This document shows, piece after piece, positions 29,407 to 37,841 of a DNA stretch of 64,000 bases. Position 1 is the first letter of the stretch. The number at the start of each line of letters is the position of its first letter. The position numbers were made by a program, and so were the translations under genes. The notes under the pieces are model-generated. The model saw only the letters and a program-made list of their open reading frames with translations, had not been told where the DNA came from and did not search any database. Source of the DNA: an uncultured Erythrobacter sp. (lineage in GTDB: Bacteria; Pseudomonadota; Alphaproteobacteria; Sphingomonadales; Sphingomonadaceae); NCBI GenBank assembly GCA_947501215.1, contig CANMUS010000002.1, positions 62,001 through 126,000 on the forward strand, read 5' to 3'.

Positions 29407-30075
29407 ATGGGACTATCCAAACGAACAGCGCTGGCGGTTGCCGCCGGCACCACATTGCTCGGCGCCTGCAGCGTCGGATCCTACGGCGGCTTGTCGGTCG
29501 GTAGCGCCGGATATTACGGCGACGGCTATTACGACGACCGCTATTACGGCTGGTACGACGACTTCTACTATCCGGGCACCGGCTACTACGTGTACGACCG
29601 GGACCGCCGTCGCCATCGCTGGAACGCGCGCCAGCAACGCTATTGGCTGGCCCGCCGTGCCCAGATCCGCGACCAGCGCCGCTTGCGCAGCAATTGGGAC
29701 CGGTGGGAACGCCGCGCCGAACGTCGTGCGGATCGTAGGCGCGATTACCGGCAGGAGCGCAGGGCCGAACGTCGCCGCGAAGTCCGCCGCGAACGCCGTC
29801 AGGAAGCACGCAGGGATTATCGCCAGCAGCAACGCGCGGAACGCCGCCGCGAGGCACGCCAGGAAGCGCGGCAACGCGTGCGCCAGCAAGCAAGACAGCA
29901 GCAGCGTCAGCAAGCACGCCAGCGCGCCCGTCAGGAAGCGCGGCGCGAGGCTCGGCAGGACCGCCGACGAGACGCGAGGCGCGAAGCCCGGCGCGATCGC
30001 CGACAGGAAGCGCGCAGGGACCAGCGTCGCGACCGGCGCGAGAGGCGCAGGGATCGTCGCCGCGACGACGATTGA
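29407..30075 (+). CDS. Lipoprotein with Tyr/Gly-rich head and Arg-rich helical tail
   Basis: A 222-residue protein with a lipobox (LLGAC, lipidated Cys21). Residues 22-66 are rich in Gly, Tyr and Asp. From about residue 67 the chain is almost only Arg, Gln, Glu, Ala and Asp with repeats such as RRAERR and QEARR. It is strongly basic and predicted to be a long charged alpha-helix. I do not recognise a family; RcnB-like basic periplasmic proteins share the flavour. A role binding lipid phosphates, cell wall or nucleic acid is speculation. The opposite-strand open frame over it is a shadow of its composition. Confidence 0.7.
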   Translation: MGLSKRTALAVAAGTTLLGACSVGSYGGLSVGSAGYYGDGYYDDRYYGWYDDFYYPGTGYYVYDRDRRRHRWNARQQRYWLARRAQIRDQRRLRSNWDRWERRAERRADRRRDYRQERRAERRREVRRERRQEARRDYRQQQRAERRREARQEARQRVRQQARQQQRQQARQRARQEARREARQDRRRDARREARRDRRQEARRDQRRDRRERRRDRRRDDD

Positions 30076-30090
30076 TCGCACAACGCAAGA

Positions 30091-30117
30091 GGGCGGCCAT
30101 CGCGGTCGCCCTTTTCT
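30091..30117 (+). terminator. Rho-independent terminator after the Arg-rich lipoprotein gene
   Basis: GGGCGGCC pairs with GGTCGCCC (one G-T wobble) around a loop of about five bases, followed by TTTTCTTTC. It lies 16 bp after the stop codon at 30075. Confidence 0.85.
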
Positions 30118-30225
30118 TTCGGCCGGTCTTCTAAATTGAAGGATGAAGGTTCGGATCATGATGTAGGAAGAGGCGGAACCCTCTCGCCTGCCGCTCGCTG
30201 GGGAGGCGAAAGGAGTTTCCCAATC

Positions 30226-30657
30226 ATGACCATCACGAAACACGGCAGCGCCACTTACGAAGGCCTCGGCAAGGACGGCAAAGGCCACGTCTCGACCGGC
30301 TCCGGGGCCCTCGCCGCCCAACCCTACGGGTTCCAGACCCGCTTCGAGGACAAGGCCGGGACCAACCCGGAAGAACTCATCGCGGCGGCCCATGCCAGCT
30401 GCTTTACCATGGCCCTCTCGTTCAGGCTGGCGGAAGCCGGCCATACCGACGGCAGCGTCACCACCAGCGCCGAAGTCAGCCTGGAGAAGGACGGCGACGG
30501 GTTCACGGTGACCAAATCGGCGCTGTCCACCAAGGGCAAGGTCCCCGGAATGGATCAGGCGAAGTTCGAGGAATTGGCCGCCGATGCCAAGGCCAATTGT
30601 CCGATCTCGAAGCTGCTGAATGCCGAGATCACGCTGGAGACCAAGTTCGAAGGCTGA
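30226..30657 (+). CDS. OsmC family peroxiredoxin
   Basis: A 143-residue OsmC/Ohr-type thiol peroxidase that reduces organic hydroperoxides. The two redox cysteines lie in AHASCFTMALSF and KANCPISKLL, and the catalytic Arg/Glu context of the OsmC subgroup is present (NPEELIAAAHASC). The ATG at 30226 has an AAAGGAG site 8 bp upstream; upstream residues in the open frame are not conserved. It stands alone between a terminator and a convergent membrane enzyme gene. Confidence 0.92.
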   Translation: MTITKHGSATYEGLGKDGKGHVSTGSGALAAQPYGFQTRFEDKAGTNPEELIAAAHASCFTMALSFRLAEAGHTDGSVTTSAEVSLEKDGDGFTVTKSALSTKGKVPGMDQAKFEELAADAKANCPISKLLNAEITLETKFEG

Positions 30658-30702
30658 TTGCTATGCGGCCCGGCCGGATGCGATATCTAGCCGGGCCCTT
30701 GG

Positions 30703-31551
30703 TCAGGCAGCCTCGGGTGCCGCCTCCTCTCCAACCGGTTCGCAGGTCTCGCCCTTGTTTTCCGGGATGATCGGCCACAGCAATTGCTGGCCGAGCGTCG
30801 CCGGAGCGAGGTTCTCCACGCCGTAGCTTTGCGGATAGGTGCGCGTGATCTTTGCGGTGCCGAACAGCACGTCCCAGAAGAACAGCAGATTTCCGTAATT
30901 GCCCTTGTACTGCACCGCCGGATCGTCCGCATGGCGACCGTGGTGGGCATGGTGCGTGGCGGGTGTCGAGATCGTCCGCTCCACCACCCACATGACGGGC
31001 GAGAGCCAGCCGATGCGGTAGAGCGGCTTGTCCCAGGCAACATCCGAATGCGCGCCGGTGATCACCAGCAGCTTCACCACGATATAGCCCGCATAGACCC
31101 AGCCCAGCCCCAGCCAGATCAGCACGCCCGACATCCACAGGCTCGGCATCAGCGCGTAATAGATCACGTTGTTCCGGTAGACGAGCCGCACGCTAATGTA
31201 GCGCGCGTTGTGATGGGCGCGGTGGAGGTTGTAGAGCCAGTGCGTCGAATGGCTCGCGCGGTGCCACCAATATTGCAGCATGTCGTCCGCCACCAGAAAC
31301 AGCGCGATCGCCGCAAACACATTCAGTCCCGACAGCGCACCGGCATAGTGCGGAGCGATCATGTCGGCGATGGTGCCTGCCGAAAACAATACCGCAGGCT
31401 GGGTCACCGCCAGCAGCATGGTCATGCTGACTGCTTCGACGATCCCGTCGTCGCGGGTCTGCTCCGCCTTGCCGAAGAGGTTGGAGCGCCACAGTTCGAG
31501 CGCGGCATAACCGAAATAGATCGCGACGATCGCCAGGGTTGAGGTGGGCAT
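30703..31551 (-). CDS. Sterol desaturase/fatty acid hydroxylase family protein
   Basis: A 282-residue integral membrane di-iron oxygenase. Clusters of histidines coordinate iron: WWHRASHSTHW, LHRAHHNAR and the later ATHHAHHGRH, spread between several transmembrane helices. The family includes sterol desaturases, fatty acid hydroxylases and carotenoid hydroxylases. The substrate here is unknown; lipid or carotenoid hydroxylation is plausible in this group. It is divergent from a Crp/Fnr-type regulator gene, which may control it. Confidence 0.88.
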   Translation of the reverse strand: MPTSTLAIVAIYFGYAALELWRSNLFGKAEQTRDDGIVEAVSMTMLLAVTQPAVLFSAGTIADMIAPHYAGALSGLNVFAAIALFLVADDMLQYWWHRASHSTHWLYNLHRAHHNARYISVRLVYRNNVIYYALMPSLWMSGVLIWLGLGWVYAGYIVVKLLVITGAHSDVAWDKPLYRIGWLSPVMWVVERTISTPATHHAHHGRHADDPAVQYKGNYGNLLFFWDVLFGTAKITRTYPQSYGVENLAPATLGQQLLWPIIPENKGETCEPVGEEAAPEAA

Positions 31552-31617
31552 TGCGGGTCTCCGACAAAATTGCGTGTGCTTGTCTATTCCCGGGTTAGCC
31601 TTTACCGAAGCGAAAGA

Positions 31618-32304
31618 ATGTCGGGATTTTTACAATCTTCCGCCACTCGGCGATCGCTGGCTGCACCGATGCTGTTCGCCAGCCTCGATGCGGGGCTTCA
31701 GGCGCATTTGAAGCGCGGGGCACAGCTGCGACAATTCGCCGACGGACAGATCATCCAGCAGCGCGGGCAAGTGGCCGACGGCTTTTGGCTGATCGAAGAG
31801 GGCGCGGTCATGGTGGGCCAGTTCGGGCGCGACGGCGATTTTCGCGCAGTCGCCCTGCTCGGCCCGGGCGATTCCTATGGTGAGCTGGCAGTCTTCGCGC
31901 GGCGACCGCGGATCGTCGATGCGGTGTCGCGCGGGGAAAGTAGCTTGCGGCTGATCGGCGCGAAGACCTTCCTCGATGCGCTGGGCAATTACCCCGCCTC
32001 GATGCGCGCGCTGCTCGGCGCGCTGTCGGAGCAGTTGCAAGACACGCTCGGCCAGCTGGCCGGTATGCGGCGCGGCACCAATCCGGCGCGCATGGCGGGG
32101 CTGCTCGCCAATATGGCCGGTCCGGGCGACGGGCCTGCGAGCGTCGCCATCACCCAGCAGGAACTCGCCGAGCTGCTCGGCATCACCCGTGCCACCGCCA
32201 ATGCGGCGCTGGGCGAATTGCAGCAACACAAGCTGGTGACGCGCGGCTACGGCAGCATCGCGATCCCCGACCGCGCGGCGCTGGGGCTGTTCGCGCTGGA
32301 GTAG
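31618..32304 (+). CDS. Crp/Fnr family transcriptional regulator
   Basis: A 228-residue regulator with an N-terminal cyclic-nucleotide-binding-type beta-barrel (about residues 20-135, including GDSYGELAVFARRPR) and a C-terminal winged helix. The recognition segment is ITQQELAELLGITRATANAAL. There are no FNR-type iron-sulfur cysteines. The barrel matches cAMP receptor-like folds, but the ligand cannot be assigned. The ATG at 31618 is used in place of a TTG at 31570. Its divergence from the di-iron membrane enzyme suggests a regulatory link. Confidence 0.85.
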   Translation: MSGFLQSSATRRSLAAPMLFASLDAGLQAHLKRGAQLRQFADGQIIQQRGQVADGFWLIEEGAVMVGQFGRDGDFRAVALLGPGDSYGELAVFARRPRIVDAVSRGESSLRLIGAKTFLDALGNYPASMRALLGALSEQLQDTLGQLAGMRRGTNPARMAGLLANMAGPGDGPASVAITQQELAELLGITRATANAALGELQQHKLVTRGYGSIAIPDRAALGLFALE

Positions 32305-32331
32305 ATCGCCAGTTTCAAGCCACGCGCAGCG

Positions 32332-32553
32332 TCAGCGCTGCGCTTCATCGTCCAGCAGCGAGAAGAGCGTTTCGACCGGCTCGCCCAGCACCGCTGCAAA
32401 TTTCAGCGCAACTGCCACGGAGGGCTGGAATACTCCGTTTTCGACAGTGTTCACCGTCTTGCGGCTGACCGCCATTCGCGCCGCCAGTTCGGCCTGGGTC
32501 AGCCCCGCTTCCTCGCGATAGCGGCGAATGCTGTTTTCAATCTCCAGCGGCAT
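32332..32553 (-). CDS. Small XRE-type helix-turn-helix regulator
   Basis: A 73-residue single HTH_3 domain (YREEAGLTQAELAARMAVSRKT is its core, here residues 11-32). It resembles YozG/immunity-type repressors that pair with a small membrane protein. The ATG at 32553 overlaps the upstream membrane protein gene by 17 bp. The likely operator is the palindrome at 32999-33014, upstream of that gene. Confidence 0.85.
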   Translation of the reverse strand: MPLEIENSIRRYREEAGLTQAELAARMAVSRKTVNTVENGVFQPSVAVALKFAAVLGEPVETLFSLLDDEAQR

Positions 32554-32977
32554 TGCCCAGCGCTTCCCTGAGACCGTAGGCAACGAAGGCGGTGCCGAGG
32601 CTGGTGGAAACGATCATGTTCGCGGCGCGCTGCGCATGAAGCGGCTCGAATGGCGAGATCGCCCAGACCAGCAAGCAGACCACCATCGCGACGATATAGC
32701 CCGTGACGATCGCGACCTGGCGATTGGCGCGCGAGACCTCGTCATCGGCGATGCGCCGCACGCGCGCAGGCAGGATCCACGCCCCGCCGGTAAGCAGCAG
32801 GGCCAGCATGACGATGGCGAAACCCAGCCACACGAAAATCTGCACCAGCGAATCGCTGCCCCAATCGAAGACATAGAGCGTGCCCTGCTGCGCCAGCAGC
32901 ACCAGCAAGCCGAGGAAGGGCGCCGCCAGTGCGCGGCCATGCGAAAACCGCTCCGCTTTCTCGAAATCGTCGTTCAT
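32537..32977 (-). CDS. Four-helix membrane protein paired with an XRE regulator
   Basis: A 146-residue protein with four predicted membrane segments (about residues 18-36, 45-66, 88-108 and 118-137). Function unknown. Two-gene units of a small polytopic membrane protein and a 70-residue HTH protein are common in bacteria. The start ATG at 32977 is about 12 bp from the first GTAAC half-site of the upstream palindrome. It overlaps the HTH gene at its 3' end. Confidence 0.75.
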   Translation of the reverse strand: MNDDFEKAERFSHGRALAAPFLGLLVLLAQQGTLYVFDWGSDSLVQIFVWLGFAIVMLALLLTGGAWILPARVRRIADDEVSRANRQVAIVTGYIVAMVVCLLVWAISPFEPLHAQRAANMIVSTSLGTAFVAYGLREALGNAAGD

Positions 32978-32989
32978 CGCCTGCTCCTT

Positions 32990-33023
32990 GTAACTTACAG
33001 GTTACATGTAACCTTGAGGTTAC
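32990..33023 (-). promoter_or_regulatory. Operator-like array of GGTTAC half-sites
   Basis: A perfect 16-bp palindrome AGGTTACATGTAACCT lies at 32999-33014. Two further half-sites flank it: GTAAC at 32990-32994 and GGTTAC at 33018-33023. This lies just upstream of the membrane protein/XRE unit. Such clustered sites suit cooperative binding by a dimeric HTH repressor, probably the product of 32332-32553. Confidence 0.65.
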
Positions 33024-33060
33024 TCAGAAGTCAAGCGCGATTCTGCCGCACTACGACAGC

Positions 33061-33252
33061 CTAATCGTCAGAGGTTCGCGCCGCACGCCGGTTGCCCAGA
33101 AAGGTCAGGATCACGCCGGGGATCAGGAACACCAGCGTCCAGTTCCCGATCCGGTCCATGTCCAGAAACCACTTGGCCAGTGCCAACAGAAGACCGATCG
33201 CCACGAAGATGCGCCCGAAGGTGGTCATATCGAGGCGGTCGAAAATGTTCAT
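33061..33252 (-). CDS. Small two-helix membrane protein
   Basis: A 63-residue protein with two hydrophobic stretches (about residues 11-27 and 37-54) and a basic C-terminus. No family recognised. The ATG at 33252 has GGAG about 10 bp upstream; the longer upstream frame is not needed. It lies between the XRE module and the VTT-domain gene on the same strand. Confidence 0.6.
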   Translation of the reverse strand: MNIFDRLDMTTFGRIFVAIGLLLALAKWFLDMDRIGNWTLVFLIPGVILTFLGNRRAARTSDD

Positions 33253-33346
33253 TGGCGGACTCCGTTGGGCGACAGGGGAATGAGAGCACCGAGCTATCAC
33301 GGCTATCCGCCACGGCATAGCGGGCGGCAGGGACATCGCCAGCGCC

Positions 33347-34000
33347 TCAGGGTCCGGCGCGCACCTCGCTCACATTCGCGCACGGCCCGCCGTCCTCGTC
33401 CTCGCTGCCGCCGAGCTGGGTCAGCACCAGGATGCCGCCGACCACCAGCAGCACGAACACCGTCGTCACCGTGCCGAGGTATTTGTCGATCACCCGCTTG
33501 ATCGGTGCGCCGAAGACGCGGAACAATATGCCCACGGTCATGAAGATCAGCGCGCGGGCGAACAGGCTGGAGAGCACGAAGGTCACGAGGTTCATGCCGA
33601 CGAAGCCGGCGGTGATCGTCAGCAGCTTGAACGGCACCGGCGTCGCGCCGGCGATCAGGATCGCCTCGAAATCGTACTCTCGCAGATGGCAGGCGGCGAC
33701 AGGGAAGGCCTCGGTCAGGCCGAGCGTGCCGATCAGCCACACGCCGACCGTATCGTAAAGCCCCCAGCCGATCGCATAGCCGAGCAGCGCGCCCGCCACC
33801 GAGGACAGCGTGGCGATCACCGAGAAACGGATCGCCTTGTTCGGCTCCGCCAGGCACATCAGGCCGAGCAGCGGGTGCGGCGGGATCGGGAAGAAGCTCG
33901 ATTCGACGAAGCAGAAGAACGCCAGCCACCATTCCGCATGGGGATGCGAGGCCTTTTCCATGGTCCATTCGTACAGACCGCGCAGCGGTTTCATGAGCAT
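33347..34000 (-). CDS. DedA/VTT-domain membrane protein, YqaA-like
   Basis: A 217-residue polytopic membrane protein. Family features are the FVESSFFPIPPHPLLG motif near the N-terminus, the re-entrant segment IAGATPVPFKLLTITAGFVGM and the following helices. YqaA/DedA members are implicated in lipid carrier transport and membrane homeostasis. An ATG two residues further in (33994) is an alternative start. Upstream lies repeat copy R1 and the GTA promoter region. Confidence 0.85.
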   Translation of the reverse strand: MLMKPLRGLYEWTMEKASHPHAEWWLAFFCFVESSFFPIPPHPLLGLMCLAEPNKAIRFSVIATLSSVAGALLGYAIGWGLYDTVGVWLIGTLGLTEAFPVAACHLREYDFEAILIAGATPVPFKLLTITAGFVGMNLVTFVLSSLFARALIFMTVGILFRVFGAPIKRVIDKYLGTVTTVFVLLVVGGILVLTQLGGSEDEDGGPCANVSEVRAGP

Positions 34001-34075
34001 GATGTTGGCAGGACCCCAGGCGTTGAAGACTTTGCGAGGTAGGGCAAGGTCGGGCCATGGGCAACGGAGGAATCC

Positions 34076-34216
34076 TTGTTTTTCGTCCCCGCATCCGCGG
34101 GCGCGTCCTCGCTAGATGTACGGCAAGCCGTACCCTCTGCGGGCGGGCGTGCAGGTGGCCTTTGGCCAGCGCACCAAAGGTGCACTTCCGCCCTTGCCTC
34201 GCCTGCGGCTCGGAAC
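34076..34216 (+). repeat. Stem-loop repeat family, copy R1 (upstream of the GTA cluster)
   Basis: A degenerate copy in the same orientation as R2 and R3. It opens with CTTGTTTTTCG and a hairpin CCCGC-ATCC-GCGGG (about 34089-34102), then GCGTCCTCGCTAGA as in R2/R3. A second hairpin, GTACGGC-AA-GCCGTAC, follows; in R2/R3 the same hairpin reads GTGCAGC-AA-GCTGCAC, a doubly compensated change. CTCTGCGGGCGGGC follows, then similarity fades. No gene lies in 34001-34418. Confidence 0.7.
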
Positions 34217-34262
34217 ACCTCGTTGGAAACGCCGATGCACGAACCTATTTGGCACTTTTTCA

Positions 34263-34291
34263 TTGACATCGTCACGCTCTTTGGGTACATA
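34263..34291 (+). promoter_or_regulatory. Candidate promoter of the GTA cluster
   Basis: A perfect -35 hexamer TTGACA (34263-34268) is followed after exactly 17 bp by TACATA (34286-34291), a weak -10. It lies 128 bp before the small terminase ATG, in the only gene-free region in front of the cluster. GTA promoters in relatives respond to GafA and the CtrA phosphorelay; I see no such site here. Confidence 0.35.
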
Positions 34292-34418
34292 ACTGGAACA
34301 TCGCGATAGTGTGATTCACCGGCCACCCGGCTGGAGCATGCGGCCCCCCTACCCCCTCGGTCGGCGGGCCGCTTTTGCGTTCCGCCATCGACAATCGGCC
34401 ACATTCCGGGAGGGACGG

Positions 34419-35036
34419 ATGACAAACGAACGTTCGGGCGATCGCCCCTGGTGGGAGGATAGCTTCATCGAAGGGCTCAAGCAGTTCGGCAAGGTGACCG
34501 CCGCCGCCAGGGCCGCCGGCATCACCACCGCCGGCCCCTATGCCCGCAAGAAGGTGTGCAGCAGCTTCAGCCGAGCCTGGGACGAGGCGCTGGAGATCTT
34601 CGCCCTCAGCGGGCGCAAGGCGAACACCCACAGCGCGGCCCGGCGCAAGGCGGACCGGTGGAAGACCGTGTTTCTCGAAGAACTGGCGGCCACCTCCAAC
34701 GTCTCTGCCTCTGCCACGGTGGCCGGGGTCAAGCCGGGTGAGGTCTATCGCACCCGCCGCGCGGATAGCGGTTTTGCCGCTGCGTGGCGCGAGGCGCTGT
34801 TCGAAGGCTATGCCAATCTGGAAATGGAAGTGCTGGGGTACCTGCGCAATCCGTCTCCCGACCGCAAGATGGACGTCGCCGTGGCGCTGCGCCTGCTTGC
34901 CGCGCACAAGGAAACCATCGCGAAGGAGCGGGCCCAGCGCGCCAATGTCAGCGCCGCGCAGATCCGCGAAACCATCGATCGCAAGGTCGAGGAATTGCGC
35001 AGGAAGGTGGCTGGCCGGGACATCGCACCGGCATGA
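34419..35036 (+). CDS. GTA small terminase-like protein (g1)
   Basis: A 205-residue DNA-binding protein in the g1 (TerS) position directly before the large terminase. It has two helix-turn-helix-like repeats: SFIEGLKQFGKVTAAARAAGI and, later, TVFLEELAATSNVSASATVAG. A charged helical C-terminus (HKETIAKERAQRANVSA) may oligomerise. In GTAs, TerS does not select specific DNA, allowing random host DNA packaging. The ATG at 34419 has GGGAGGGA before it. It overlaps the next gene as ATGA. Confidence 0.85.
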   Translation: MTNERSGDRPWWEDSFIEGLKQFGKVTAAARAAGITTAGPYARKKVCSSFSRAWDEALEIFALSGRKANTHSAARRKADRWKTVFLEELAATSNVSASATVAGVKPGEVYRTRRADSGFAAAWREALFEGYANLEMEVLGYLRNPSPDRKMDVAVALRLLAAHKETIAKERAQRANVSAAQIRETIDRKVEELRRKVAGRDIAPA

Positions 35037-36373
35037 GCGATACCGTTTCGCGACCCGGCATATGGGCGCGCCTCACCCCGGTCGAGCGCGAGGTTTTCAT
35101 CCACGGCCTGAGCGAGGAAGAACGCAACGCCTTCCACGGCGACTTCCGCAATCACGCACATGCAGGCCAGCTGCCGCGCGACGATCAATGGTTCGTCTGG
35201 CTGATCATGGCCGGGCGCGGGTTCGGCAAGACCCGCGCCGGGGCGGAGTGGGTACGCTTCGTCGCGGAGAAGAACCCCGAAGCGCGCATCGCGCTGGTGG
35301 CTGCCAATCTGGGCGAAGGCCGGGCCGTCATGGTCGAAGGCGAAAGCGGGCTGCTGGCCTGCTGCGCGGAAGCGGCGGGCGGCGCGCCGGTATTCGAACC
35401 TTCGCTACGGCGACTCAGCTGGCCGAACGGAGCGCAGGCCACGCTGTACTCCGCAGCCGAGCCGGAGGGTTTACGAGGCCCGCAGCACAGCCATGCCTGG
35501 TGCGACGAGATCGCGAAATGGCCGGCCAGTCACGACCGCGCCATCCGCACATGGGACAATCTCCTGATGGGCATGCGTCTTGGGGACGACCCGCGCATCA
35601 CGGCGACGACGACGCCGCGCGTGGTTGCGCTGATCCGCCGCCTGCTCGATCCGGGCCGGACACAGGGACTTACGCTGACACGCGGCACGACGCACGACAA
35701 TGCCGCCAATCTGCCCGCCAAGTTCCTCGTCACGATGGCCGCGGAATATGGCGACACCGCGCTGGGGCGGCAGGAACTGGGCGGGGAATTGCTGGAGGAT
35801 GTCGAGGGCGCGCTGTGGTCGCGATCGCTGATCGAGCGGTGCCGCGATACGGACAGCGCCGTGCCGATGGCGCGCGTGGTGATGGGCGTCGATCCGCCCG
35901 CCAGCGAGCGCGGCGACGAATGCGGCATCGTGGTGTGCGGCGTGGGCGAGAACGGCGTGGCGCAGGTGCTGGCCGATTGCTCGCTCGCCCGCCCCTCGCC
36001 CGAGCGCTGGGCGCGGGCCGTGGCCGAGGCGGCGAACGCCTGGCAGGCCGACCGCGTAGTGGCCGAAGCGAACCAGGGCGGCCAGATGGTCGGCAGCGTA
36101 TTGCGCGCCGCCGACCTCGCCCTGCCGCTGACGCTGGTCCACGCCAGCCGCGGCAAGGTCGCGCGCGCCGAGCCGATCGCCGCACTCTACGAAAGCGGAC
36201 GGGTGCGGCACGCCGGCCTGTTCGCGAAGCTGGAGGACCAGCTGTGCGGGCTGATGACCGGCGGCGGCTACGAAGGACCGGGGCGAAGTCCGGACCGTGC
36301 CGACGCGCTGGTCTGGGCGCTGAGCGAGCTGATGCTGGGGCGGCGCGGTCGGCCCCGAATACGAAACGTCTGA
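35033..36373 (+). CDS. GTA large terminase (g2)
   Basis: A 446-residue terminase ATPase-nuclease that drives DNA into the prohead. Walker A is AGRGFGKT at residues 60-67. A Walker B-type DE occurs in HAWCDEIAKW. The C-terminal RNase H-like nuclease domain starts at about residue 275 with VVMGVDPPAS and has further Asp/Glu residues in VVAEANQGG and SPDRADALVWAL. It matches the DNA-packaging protein of alphaproteobacterial GTAs and seems intact. Confidence 0.95.
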   Translation: MSDTVSRPGIWARLTPVEREVFIHGLSEEERNAFHGDFRNHAHAGQLPRDDQWFVWLIMAGRGFGKTRAGAEWVRFVAEKNPEARIALVAANLGEGRAVMVEGESGLLACCAEAAGGAPVFEPSLRRLSWPNGAQATLYSAAEPEGLRGPQHSHAWCDEIAKWPASHDRAIRTWDNLLMGMRLGDDPRITATTTPRVVALIRRLLDPGRTQGLTLTRGTTHDNAANLPAKFLVTMAAEYGDTALGRQELGGELLEDVEGALWSRSLIERCRDTDSAVPMARVVMGVDPPASERGDECGIVVCGVGENGVAQVLADCSLARPSPERWARAVAEAANAWQADRVVAEANQGGQMVGSVLRAADLALPLTLVHASRGKVARAEPIAALYESGRVRHAGLFAKLEDQLCGLMTGGGYEGPGRSPDRADALVWALSELMLGRRGRPRIRNV

Positions 36374-36387
36374 CTTAAGGAATTCCC

Positions 36388-37536
36388 ATGTCCTTCCTCA
36401 CCAGTATCGCCTCCGCCTTCAAGGGCGGGGGCCAGTCGCGCGTGCCTGTTTCGCGTGGCTTTATCTCCCCCTGGGCGACGGCGCTCGATGCGGGGCCGAT
36501 GCCGTTCGATTATGCCAGCGCGGTGCGCGCGGGGTATCTCGCCAATCCGATCGCGCAGCGGTCCGTCAGGATCGTGGCCGAGGGGGTCGGCGGCGCGCCC
36601 ATCGCCTGCGAGGACGAGCGGCTGGCGCAGCTGCTCGCCTGTTCCTGCGGGTCGCAGCCGCTGCTCGAGGTGCTGGCGGCGCAATTGACGCTGCACGGCA
36701 ATGCCTATGTGCAGATCGTCAAGGACGGCGCAGGCGTGCCCATCGAGCTCTATCCGCTGCGGCCCGAGCGCGTGCAGGTGGTGGCGGGCGAGGATGGCTG
36801 GCCGAGCGCCTATCGCTACGTCCTCGCCGATCGCACGCTGACCATTCCGCTGGAGGACGAGGACGGATGGCCGAACGTCGTCCACCTCAAGGGCTTCCAC
36901 CCGGCGGACGACCATTACGGCGCAGGCTGTCTCGCCGCCGCCGCTCCTGCCGTCGCAATCCACAATGCGGCGAGCGAGTGGAATCGCGCGCTGCTCGCCA
37001 ATGCGGCGCGGCCGAGCGGCGCGCTGGTCTATGACGGCGGAGATGCGGCGGGGCTGACGAGCGAACAGTTCGACCGGCTCAAGGCCGAACTGCAGAGCGC
37101 CTTCCAGGGCCATGCCAATGCGGGGCGGCCGATGCTGCTCGAAGGCGGGCTCGACTGGAAGGCGATGAGTCTTTCGCCCGCCGACATGGATTTCGCCACG
37201 CTCAAGGCCGCGGCGACGCGCGACATCGCGCTGGCCTTCGGCGTGCCGCCCATGCTGCTCGGCCTGCCGGGCGACAACACATACGCCAACTACCGCGAGG
37301 CGAGCCGCGCGCTGTGGCGGCTCACGCTGCTGCCGCTGGCGGGCAAGATCCTGAACGGCCTCCACACCGGGATGAGCGACTGGTTCAAGACCGCGCCCAG
37401 CGTCGATCTCGACCGCGTGCCTGCGCTGGCGGAAGACCGCGAGAAGCTGTGGGAGAGGGTCAGCGCCGCCGATTTCCTCAGCGCCGAAGAAAAGCGCGCG
37501 ATGCTGGGCATTGCGCCGCAGGAGACCATCCGATGA
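36388..37536 (+). CDS. GTA portal protein, HK97 family (g3)
   Basis: A 382-residue portal protein (HK97 gp3 family) that forms the ring through which DNA enters and to which the tail attaches. Conserved parts are AQRSVRIVAEGVGG, LHGNAYVQIVKD, RPSGALVYDG and IALAFGVPPMLLG-LPGDNTYANYREA. Length and motif order match the GTA version. It begins 14 bp after the large terminase, and its stop overlaps the following small gene as ATGA. Confidence 0.95.
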   Translation: MSFLTSIASAFKGGGQSRVPVSRGFISPWATALDAGPMPFDYASAVRAGYLANPIAQRSVRIVAEGVGGAPIACEDERLAQLLACSCGSQPLLEVLAAQLTLHGNAYVQIVKDGAGVPIELYPLRPERVQVVAGEDGWPSAYRYVLADRTLTIPLEDEDGWPNVVHLKGFHPADDHYGAGCLAAAAPAVAIHNAASEWNRALLANAARPSGALVYDGGDAAGLTSEQFDRLKAELQSAFQGHANAGRPMLLEGGLDWKAMSLSPADMDFATLKAAATRDIALAFGVPPMLLGLPGDNTYANYREASRALWRLTLLPLAGKILNGLHTGMSDWFKTAPSVDLDRVPALAEDREKLWERVSAADFLSAEEKRAMLGIAPQETIR

Positions 37537-37841
37537 CCAGAGAAGACATGCTCGCCCGCCTGATCGCGCAGGCGGCGACCGAATGGGGCGAGCTCATCAC
37601 ACTGCGCGCCATCGTGGAGGAGGCGAGCGAGCTCGGTGCGAACCGTGTGCTCGACCGGCTCGGCCTGTCGGACGCGCGGGCGCAGGACGATATCGACGAG
37701 CTGCGCGAGCTGCTCTCCGCCTGGCGCGATGCCAAGGCGAGTGCGTGGAAGGCGGCGGTCGAGTGGCTGGTCCGCGGGGTGCTGGCGCTGCTGCTGGTCG
37801 GCATCGCGGTGCGGCTGGGCGTCGGGGAGATGCTGTCGTGA
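37533..37841 (+). CDS. GTA head-formation small protein (g3.5 position)
   Basis: A 102-residue protein between portal and protease genes, the place held in RcGTA by g3.5 (rcc01685). It has a helical, acidic N-terminal two-thirds and one C-terminal hydrophobic helix (WLVRGVLALLLVGIAVRLG). The sequence resembles the DUF6127-type proteins seen in sphingomonad clusters, by memory only. Start and stop overlap both neighbours (ATGA, GTGA), consistent with coupled translation. Function is not established. Confidence 0.75.
   Translation: MTREDMLARLIAQAATEWGELITLRAIVEEASELGANRVLDRLGLSDARAQDDIDELRELLSAWRDAKASAWKAAVEWLVRGVLALLLVGIAVRLGVGEMLS

Noticed and set aside
29413-30444. 343-codon minus-strand frame opposite the Arg-rich lipoprotein
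   Set aside because: It is the complement of Arg/Glu/Gln codons and gives a hydrophobic low-complexity product without start signals or domain features.
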